Positions 57,474 through 64,000 of a stretch of DNA of 64,000 nucleotides are shown here, in pieces. Source of the DNA: Ziziphus jujuba. Lineage: Eukaryota; Streptophyta; Magnoliopsida; Rosales; Rhamnaceae. Below the pieces are notes generated by a model, which worked only from the letters and a program-made list of their open reading frames with translations, had not been told where the DNA came from and did not search any database. The position numbers and the translations under genes are program-made. Numbering within the stretch: position 1 is the first letter of the stretch; every line of letters begins with the position of its first letter. The stretch covers positions 33,999,501-34,063,500 of the forward strand of contig NC_083380.1 of the NCBI RefSeq assembly GCF_031755915.1. Direction: 5' to 3'.

Positions 57474-58212
57474 TCTTCATGTGACCCTCCAGGCCACAAT
57501 GATAGCACTTATATGATGATTTTCTACCGTCTGTAGATCTGCCTCTGCTCTTGCTCGTGCCTCTCCCCCTATCTCGACCACCTCTTTACTGTCTTCCTCT
57601 CTCTGTGACGAGGGCATGTGACTGATCCATGCCAATGTCCTTTCTCCTGGCCTCTTCATTAAATAGGGCATCCTTAACCATAGACATAGTAAGTTTGCCA
57701 TTCGGAGCCGAATTACTGAGAGAGACTACCAATGTCTCCCAACTGTCTGGAAGAGAGCTTAGAAGTAGGAGGGCTTGATCCTCATCCCCTAGTTGATAAT
57801 CCACAGCAGATAGTTGATTTACCAAGCTCTGGAACTCACTGGTATGCTCGGCTACAAAAGTTCCACTCTGTAATTTTAAATTTACCAATCGCTTAAGCAA
57901 CAGGGCTTTGTTCCGAGCAGTCTTGGCCTGGTACATGTCCTCCAATTTTGTCCAGAGGGCATATGCATCCGTTTCCTTCGCTACATGATGGAAGACACTG
58001 TGATCGATCCATTGCCTGATTTGACCGATCGTTTTCTTGTTTAATTTCTTCCATTCTGCTACTTTGCTGGGATCGGGGTTCTCTCCTTTAGCTTCTATAG
58101 GATCAAACAGATCCTTACAATTGAGGAGATCTTCCATCCGAGGTCTCCAAAGTGTATAATTTGTGGCAGTGAGCTTAACCATAGCTCCCAAAGATGATTC
58201 TTCCATTGACAT
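57474..58212 (-). pseudogene. copia copy 2 gag with nonsense codon
   Basis: Same gag as copy 1 from ATG 58210-58212. A TAA at 57586-57588 replaces the CAA (Gln) of copy 1 in the basic stretch, cutting off the CCHC zinc knuckle, which is still present downstream in frame. Then comes the border TAG, one codon earlier than in copy 1. Confidence 0.9.
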
Positions 58213-58806
58213 TATGGCTTGACCAAAAATGGAGCTGAATTTGGCAAAACGGAGTTAACCGTTGCGTCCGGAACGGTCGAAAATGGTGGACTTGACTCTT
58301 CTGGGGTCAAAATATAATTACCAGAAATTTTGGGGCAAAAATGTAATTTCATAAAATTTCTGGGTCAACCTGCAAATACAGAAACTACAGGGGTCAATCT
58401 GTAATTTCCAATAGTTCAGGGGCTGTTCCGTAATTTCAGAAACTTCTGATGACGTGGCAGCTTGTGCTGACGTGTCAACACGTGGCAGATGACGTGGCTG
58501 ACGACGTGTCGGATCGCTTGGCAGATGACGTGGCTGGGTGCGCTGACGTGTCTGCTGACGTGGTCGTCTTCAACCTCCAGACGGCGCGTGCGGCGCGTGA
58601 GGCGCGTGACTTGTTGCAGAAAACTTCAGGCGGTGCGTGCGAGCGCGTGAGACGGTGCTTTCTCGCCGGAAAACTTGTGTGTTCTCGTCTCGTCGACTAC
58701 TTTCACCTGGTATTGTCAAATTAATTATTTGAGCAACTTTTCGAAACACCAACTTGAATAACAGTAGCTCTGTTTCTTCAAATTTTGAATCCAAGCTCTC
58801 GACCTG
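58213..58806 (-). other. copia copy 2 untranslated leader with ACGTG cluster
   Basis: Between primer-binding site and gag. Retains several TGACGTG and ACGTGGC cores (58449-58562), as in copy 1. No coding signal. Confidence 0.65.
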
Positions 58807-58820
58807 GAGCTCTGATACCA
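58807..58820 (-). other. primer-binding site of copia copy 2
   Basis: TGGTATCAGAGCTC on the minus strand, two bases from the 5' LTR; matches initiator tRNA-Met. Confidence 0.92.
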
Positions 58821-58822
58821 CT

Positions 58823-59310
58823 TGTTGTGGTTCTCTGACCACTTTAGAGAAGAAATATGAGAAGAAAAATAAAAAGAATTCTATTACTCTCTTGGAAATA
58901 GAATACAAAAATACAAAAAACTTCTCTCTTGGATTCTCACGTGGAATCTCTCCCCTTACTGTCAAACTCTCTCTAAAATTTGCTCACTCTTCTCTCAAGC
59001 TCTCTCTGGAACTTAAACACTCTCTCTCTCGGAGTTTTCTCTCAATATTCCTCACTTGGGATAATATTGAGCTTGCTCTCTTTGCTTGGCTTGCATACAA
59101 CGGGATGGAGCCTATTTATAGGCTTACAAGGTCGGTTGCATGGCTACAATCTTCAACAGCCTCTGCAGAGCCCACAATTGTTGAACAATCCATTTTCGGT
59201 GCAGCAATGGCCATTGTCAAAAATGGTGGCTGTCGGTGCAGTGGTGTCAAAAGTGATGGCTGTGCAGTCTTCACACTGTCGGTGCAGTGGTGGTGCGGCT
59301 GGACTTCACA
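58823..59310 (-). repeat. copia copy 2, 5' LTR
   Basis: 488 bp, intact; TATAAATA box on the minus strand at 59113-59120. Shows the uninterrupted sequence of the site hit by solo LTR D in the partner. Confidence 0.95.
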
Positions 59311-59693
59311 TATATCACAATGAACAACAGGTGGTGAATAGCCATGATGAAGATATTCCAATGCTGACGCAACATCTATCATGATGTTCAACCTCTGTAG
59401 CATGCTCAAACTATTACTTGGATTGTACAACCAATTTTCAAGGCTTCCAAGAGGCATATGTTCGAGTATCAAGGCTTTGAACTTGATCCTGCTATGAATG
59501 CTGATGATTTTGATAAGATTTCTATGTCGAAGATTGTATAACACTTTGCATTCATTATCAAAACCTGTCAATGCTGTTTCCAATTCTAAATTGAAAACCT
59601 TAATTGCAATATTCATTCCATCATTGAGTTTTCCCAGATATACAGAGCCAAAACTCCCTGAACCAAGTAAGTTTGTTTCACTGAATCCATCCG
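59311..59693 (-). pseudogene. RLK2 exon 6, middle piece: kinase N-lobe to HCDI
   Basis: Encodes LGSGSFGSVYLGKLNDG (in the 91-bp duplicated part), IAIKVFNLELE, the hinge LILEHMPLGSLENWL and [17 protein letters not shown]. The frame is open here, unlike in RLK1. HCD instead of HRD marks a non-RD kinase. Confidence 0.88.
59603..59693 (-). repeat. 91-bp direct repeat flanking foreign insert (left)
   Basis: Identical partner at 59996-60086. It covers the glycine-loop region of the kinase, so that part of the gene is now present twice. Confidence 0.95.
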
Positions 59694-59995
59694 ACGGGGT
59701 TGATTCGGAACCTACTAATCCGCTGAAGAGCCAATTGTAGTTGATCCACCTGCGGCAGTAGTTAAGGCAGTTTCAGTCGATCCAGCCGCAACGGAAAGAC
59801 CCGCTAGGTAAGGGCTTCATACGGGGAAAGGCTAGCGTAAAGCTAGGGCAAATCGAGGGCCTAGGCGTAAACGTGAAATAGGGGACGTGACCGGACCCAG
59901 AAGCGAACTTCCGGGCCGGGAAGGAGCCAAAAAACGTGAGCGCCCCTGCTAAAGCAACAAGCGAGAAACTTTGAGAAAGAAGCGCCTTGCCTTAT
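59694..59995. other. 302-bp organelle-like insert (probable NUMT)
   Basis: Abruptly GC-richer sequence unlike the surroundings, between two identical 91-bp copies of kinase sequence. Words such as GGGGAAAGGCTAGCG, CGAACTTCCGGGCCGGGAA and AAGAAGCGCCTTGCC have the look of plant mitochondrial intergenic DNA, but I cannot search for a match. No transposon ends. The structure fits filler DNA captured while repairing a staggered double-strand break. Plastid, mitochondrial or other origin is unproven. Confidence 0.55.
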
Positions 59996-60086
59996 ATTGC
60001 AATATTCATTCCATCATTGAGTTTTCCCAGATATACAGAGCCAAAACTCCCTGAACCAAGTAAGTTTGTTTCACTGAATCCATCCG
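59996..60086 (-). repeat. 91-bp direct repeat flanking foreign insert (right)
   Basis: Original or copied kinase segment matching 59603-59693. Confidence 0.95.
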
Positions 60087-61546
60087 TTGCCTGAATAAGT
60101 TCTCTGTATGAAATTTTTCTCAATTCTGCGACAGAAAACAAGTCAGTCTCACTTGCATTGTCAATATTTTTGTGTCTCATAAACAAATATAAGAGCAACG
60201 ATATAAATATTGCTGATGCCAACCCTGCAACAATATACTTCCAAGCACTTCGAGTTTCCCCACTAGTTTTGCATGGTGGGACTTCTAATCGAGGTTCACC
60301 ACAAAGAGCATTGTTCTGTAGAAATGACAAACTTGAAAAATTTGTAAAAGCTCCTGCAGTTGGTATTTCTTCTTGTAACTGATTGAAAGATACATTGAAG
60401 TAATCTAATCTCAACAGTGTCTCTAGTGATTTGGGAATTGTTCCAGATAGGTTGTTTCTTGATAAATCTAAGACTTCTACACTTATCAAAGTGCCAAGTG
60501 ATGTAGGAATAGGACCTTCAAATCTATTTCTTGCCAAGGAAAGATTGACCAAAGATTTAAGACCTCCAATGTTGTCAGGGATATTACCGGATAACTTGTT
60601 CTTTGATAAATCTAATTCCAGCAAGACCTTCAAGCTTCCAATACCAAGAGGTAAAGATCCAACAAGAGAATTGGATGACATGTTAAGTTCCAAAATGTAT
60701 TCAAGGCTCCAAAGTGAGGTTGGTATTGTGGAATTCAACTCATTGGAGTTGAGTGAGAGACTTCTTGGAGATTTAAGATTTCCCAAACATGCAGGAATAT
60801 GCCCAAAAAACATATTATTAGCCAAAATTAATTCCACCAAGCTATCTAATTGACAAATTTCAGAAGGGATAAGTCCTCGTAACTTATTGTCATTAAGATA
60901 TAAACCTTGGAGCTTATGCAATCTTCCAATAGAAGGTGGGATTGATCCACTGAATTCATTGTAATCTAAGCTTAGGGTTGTTAAGCTAGTTAAGTTTCCA
61001 AAATATCTTGGAATGTTGCCTCTCATTACGCAATTACTTATTGTAAAATATTGGAGAGAAGTGATATTTCCAATGGAGTTTGGAAGCACTGAATCCAACC
61101 GGTTATTTGTTAACGCCAATCTTTTCAAGTCTTTGCAGTTAGCTAGAGAAGTGAAAAAATTGTTTAAGCCGAAGAGTCAGTTGTGATGAAATTGTTAAAA
61201 ATTAAGCTTAGCGTTTGAAGATTTATCAAACTACCAATAGTATGAGTCAGAGAGCCAGAAAATGAATTGTGTCCCACATCAAGTCTCTCAAGTTGAGAAG
61301 CATTGGAGATAAAACTGAGTATTGACCCACTGAAACTATTCAATCCTATAACAAGTTCCTCAAGGTTTTGAAGTGGGAAATTTGTGGTTGATGGAAAATG
61401 ACCAAATAATTGATTTTCTGTCAACCCAACTTCCTTTATGGTAGAGATGTTAAAGATTTCAAATGGGATTTGACCGTTGAGATTGTTAACTTGCAACACC
61501 AATGTCTCCAAATTAGATAGATGACTAATCTCTTTTGGTATGATAC
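59996..61546 (-). pseudogene. RLK2 exon 6, 5' piece: LRRs, membrane segment, start of kinase
   Basis: Opens GIIPKEISHLSNLETLVL, then LRRs, the CGEPRLEVPPC cap, hydrophobic WKYIVAGLASAIFISLLLYL, and ATDGFSETNLLGSGSFGSVY before the foreign insert. A one-base deletion near 61171 (after TTDSS) creates a TAA where RLK1 reads through; the frame resumes by 61128. Otherwise closely parallel to RLK1 exon 6. Confidence 0.88.
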
Positions 61547-61978
61547 CTGAACTCACAATGTTAATACAATTTTAAGTAATCATCTCTACATGCATTCTTA
61601 TTCATATTAGCTGATTATATTATAGAGACCAACATTTTGGATATCAATAACATGGCATTATTTTATTGGCTTCCCTTTTTCTTTTCTTTTTTCTTTTTTT
61701 GGGTAAAATTATTGGCTTGCGTTTGATTCATGCACTTGTCCATATTTATAAGCTCTATGAAATTGTAAATTATTAATGTACTGTCACATCATTTAGTATC
61801 CAAAAATTTGGTAAAAAGGTGATCACCAAATACCCAGAGTAGTAGGTAGTCTATATATATCTAAATATAAATTTTCAGTAAAATTTTAGAATGATTTTTC
61901 TAAAGCATGATATGTATAGAATCATCAATGTTTAAGAAGTAAAATTACAAAAATAACTAGAAGAAATTTATGTAATAC
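61547..61978 (-). other. RLK2 intron between cassette C and exon 6
   Basis: T-rich, with a TTTTCTTTTC stretch near 61676-61700. Begins with GTATTA donor and ends with a TCAG acceptor on the minus strand. Nothing else seen. Confidence 0.7.
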
Positions 61979-62338
61979 CTGTCAAGTTGTTGTACCCAAG
62001 ATCCAGCTTCTTCAAGTTTGTCAAGTTTCCAATTCTTGTAGGAATTCCCCCAGTAAAATTTTTGTATGATAATAACAAAGTTTGAAGATGTTTACATTGA
62101 AACCATTGTGATGGAATGGAACCAGCAAGCTGATTCTGAAACAATCGCATATATTGTAGATTAGGAAGATTATGACATATATTATCCGGTAGACTACCTG
62201 ATAGTCTATTTTTAGAGAAATCCAAAGTTCGCAAAGAAGACAGGTTGAAGATGAATAAAGGCAATGGCCCTTTGAGCGCATTTGTTTCTACCCACAACTC
62301 CTCAAGCTCTATTAAATTACCAATCTCCTTTGGAAAGT
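61979..62338 (-). pseudogene. RLK2 exon 5: five-LRR cassette C
   Basis: 360 bp, phase 1 at both ends, DFPKEIGNLIELEELWVE to LDLGYNNLTG. Open. Confidence 0.9.
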
Positions 62339-62522
62339 CTGAAAAATGTAAGTGCTTGATCATAATTAATTATTTGGGGAAAAACTAATTGGCAAGAAGG
62401 TTTAATGTTGTTGATTCAAAAATAACATAATGGGAAACGATAATTTATTTAATAATTTTATCAAATGAAACTAATTTCATATATATATATATATATATAC
62501 GTATACACACACATACACACAC

Positions 62523-62882
62523 CTTTCAAGTTGTTGTCAGCAAGATCGAGCACCTTCAACTTTGTCAAATTTCCAATACTTGCAGGTATGCTACAAGCAA
62601 AATGATTTAAGTTGAAATACAAAAACTGAAGCTCTTTGCATTGCAACCATTGTGATGGAATTGGTCCAGCAAGCTGATTATGAGCCAAAGATAGTATTTT
62701 TAAGGCAGGAAGATTATCACATATATTGTCTGGAAGACTACCTGATAATTTATTACCATATAAACCCAAAGTTATCAAAGAAGACATGTTGAATATGACT
62801 AAAGGAATTGACCCTGTTAGTGCATTGGCTTCAAAAACCATCTCTTCCCGTATTTTAATGTTACCAATCTCCACGGGAATGT
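62523..62882 (-). pseudogene. RLK2 exon 4: five-LRR cassette B
   Basis: 360 bp, phase 1 at both ends, DIPVEIGNIKIREEMVFE to LDLADNNLKG. Open. As in RLK1, the donor lies in a GTGTGTATG tract followed by an AT run. Confidence 0.9.
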
Positions 62883-63360
62883 CTGCAAGATTAGTGCCTC
62901 TTATATTTAAAATAATGCACTAATAATGTAGGCTACTGTTTATGATTTTTCTAAATAAACCATTGCAGCCAATCGGTTTTCTTTATATTTGTAAGAAAAT
63001 GAAACTGAAACTCCGATTTTTTTTAATTTCTAATGTTGTCCACTTATTCTTTATCTTGGCATTGGCATGAACACCAATACAAACTTATTATACTAAAAAA
63101 TGTCAACATGAAATTTTTACACAAGACTCCAATAAAACAAAAAAATAATAATAAAATGAATTTTTTTTTTTTTAATGTTAATAAGAATTAATGTGCCAAA
63201 ATATGTAAACGTGGCTCTCAATTTATATTTCAAATTTGAGATTGATGACATGCTATGAAATATCACAGTGCATTGACAAGTTAGTCAATTAATCAGCAAT
63301 AGTCATATCTATGTTAATATTTATGAAATGTTAAACATAAATAAACTATGTTTTCAATAC
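62883..63360 (-). other. RLK2 intron between cassettes A and B
   Basis: 478 bp, AT-rich, against about 1.8 kb for the RLK1 equivalent, which holds the long microsatellites. No gene seen. Confidence 0.7.
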
Positions 63361-63723
63361 CTCCACTCAAGATGTTGTCGCCAAGATAGAGCTTTCTCAG
63401 CTTTGGCAAGTTACCAATGCCTGCGGGTATCCTCCCACTGAAGTAATTGTATGACAATGATATGGTAATCAGCTCTTTACATTGAAACCATTCTGATGGA
63501 ATGGGTCCAGAGAGCTGATTGTAAGACATATGTAGACCTTGCAGATGAGGAAGATTTTGACAAATTTTATGTGGAAGGCTTCCTGATAGATTATTGGAAC
63601 TGAAACCCAAAGTTTTTAGTGAAGACATGTTGAAGATGACAAAAGGAATTGGCCCCTCTAGCTCATTGGATTCAATATTCAGCTCCTCCATTTCTTTATA
63701 ATTACCAATCTCCTCTGGTATTT
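63361..63723 (-). pseudogene. RLK2 exon 3: five-LRR cassette A
   Basis: 363 bp, phase 1 at both ends, EIPEEIGNYKEMEELNIE to LYLGDNILSGG. Open. Confidence 0.9.
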
Positions 63724-63870
63724 CTGCAAAATATATATAAATTTTTATATGTATACATGTTTTAAGTTAGCATTGACACAAAAAGTTTATTTAATTGTAT
63801 AAAACCAAAAGCCACATTACTTTCCATATACAACAAAAACTCCTTCAAATTCTGGTTTATCAATATCTAC

Positions 63871-63945
63871 CCTGGGATAAGATGTTATCATTAAGAAGCA
63901 ACTCATTGAGCTTTGTCAAGTTCCGAATTTCTCTTGGTATTCTTC
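63871..63945 (-). pseudogene. RLK2 exon 2: single LRR
   Basis: 75 bp, RIPREIRNLTKLNELLLNDN ending LSQ; matches 23802-23876. Exon 1 should lie just beyond 64000. Confidence 0.82.
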
Positions 63946-64000
63946 CTGTAAAAAGGTTATACCAACAAAAATCAAATTAAGCTCGAACATCTTAGTAATT

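Larger units (their letters stand above)
50817..59310 (-). mobile_element. Copia LTR retrotransposon, Tnt1/Tork type (copy 2)
   Basis: Full-length element on the minus strand, with perfect 5-bp target duplication TATAT (50812-50816 and 59311-59315) in the RLK2 kinase exon. 5' LTR 58823-59310 (488 bp); 3' LTR 50817-51078 plus 54081-54306 (also 488 bp once the chromovirus LTR is removed). The LTRs differ at about five positions, roughly 1 percent. Coding is nearly whole, but gag has a TAA, the gag/pol border a TAG, and RT an in-frame 144-bp deletion, so it is non-autonomous. Confidence 0.97.
49983..63945 (-). pseudogene. LRR-XII receptor-like kinase pseudogene (RLK2), split by insertions
   Basis: Second copy of the FLS2/EFR-type kinase; exon 1 would lie beyond the window end. 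Exons (minus): 63945-63871, 63723-63361, 62882-62523, 62338-61979, 61546 down to 50679 (exon 6, split), 50580-50244, 50070-49983. Exon 6 is cut by a 302-bp foreign insert with 91-bp duplications (59603-60086) and by the 8.5-kb copia copy 2 (50817-59310, target duplication TATAT). A one-base deletion near 61171 also breaks the LRR frame. Unlike RLK1, the glycine loop (GSGSFGSV), the exon 7 acceptor and the HCD region are intact, so its decay was independent. Confidence 0.9.

Overview
This is plant nuclear DNA, AT-rich and intron-rich, almost certainly from a eudicot. The support is TIR-NB-LRR (TNL) immune-receptor genes, a class missing from grasses, together with LRR-XII receptor kinases, a Tnt1-type copia element, chromovirus (Ty3/gypsy) LTRs and TRIM elements. 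I cannot name the species from the sequence. No intact host gene is visible. The window is a disease-resistance cluster in decay, rebuilt by nested transposons.

Layout: 1-3.2 kb is gene-poor and holds a hAT-type MITE (933-1885, perfect 8-bp target duplication). 3.2-7.0 kb is a nearly full TNL pseudogene (end of TIR, NB-ARC, LRR exons, C-JID) with two frameshifts and one nonsense codon. 7.6-7.9 kb is the start of another TIR exon with a 60-bp tandem duplication over its start codon. 8.5-14.2 kb is a Tnt1/Tork-type copia element (minus strand). 15.3-16.9 kb is a second, heavily deleted TNL. 17.4-24.6 kb is an LRR-XII receptor-kinase pseudogene (minus strand) with eight exons, three of which are interchangeable five-repeat LRR cassettes. 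A SINE with an 11-bp target duplication follows at 24.7 kb.

24.8-44.5 kb is mostly repeats: a chromovirus solo LTR (26.8-29.8 kb), a TRIM-type LTR split by a 1.7-kb solo LTR (30.8-32.9 kb), a copia RNase H remnant, a TNL C-JID remnant (33.3-33.7 kb), a degenerate ~20-bp minisatellite (34.2-39.2 kb) split by a second chromovirus solo LTR, and a decayed copia pol (41.2-44.1 kb).

44.5-49.5 kb is a third TNL remnant whose C-JID exon is split by a chimeric chromovirus/TRIM insertion bounded by a single target duplication. 50.0 kb to the window end is a second LRR-XII kinase pseudogene (minus strand). Its kinase exon is split by a second copia copy, which itself carries a chromovirus solo LTR, and by a 302-bp organelle-like insert flanked by 91-bp duplications.

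The TNL 3' end (plus) and LRR-XII kinase 3' end (minus) face each other about 0.5 kb apart at both 16.9/17.4 kb and 49.5/50.0 kb, and a third remnant of the same junction lies at 33.3-34.2 kb. The ancestral unit was therefore a convergent TNL/receptor-kinase pair that was duplicated. The kinase model includes a short 3' exon (exon 8) that simple ORF reading misses. The least expected signals are the cassette exons, that hidden acidic C-terminal exon, the TTGAC (W-box) clusters in the chromovirus LTRs, the U3 repeat variation in the copia LTRs, and the amber codons at the gag/pol border of both copia copies.
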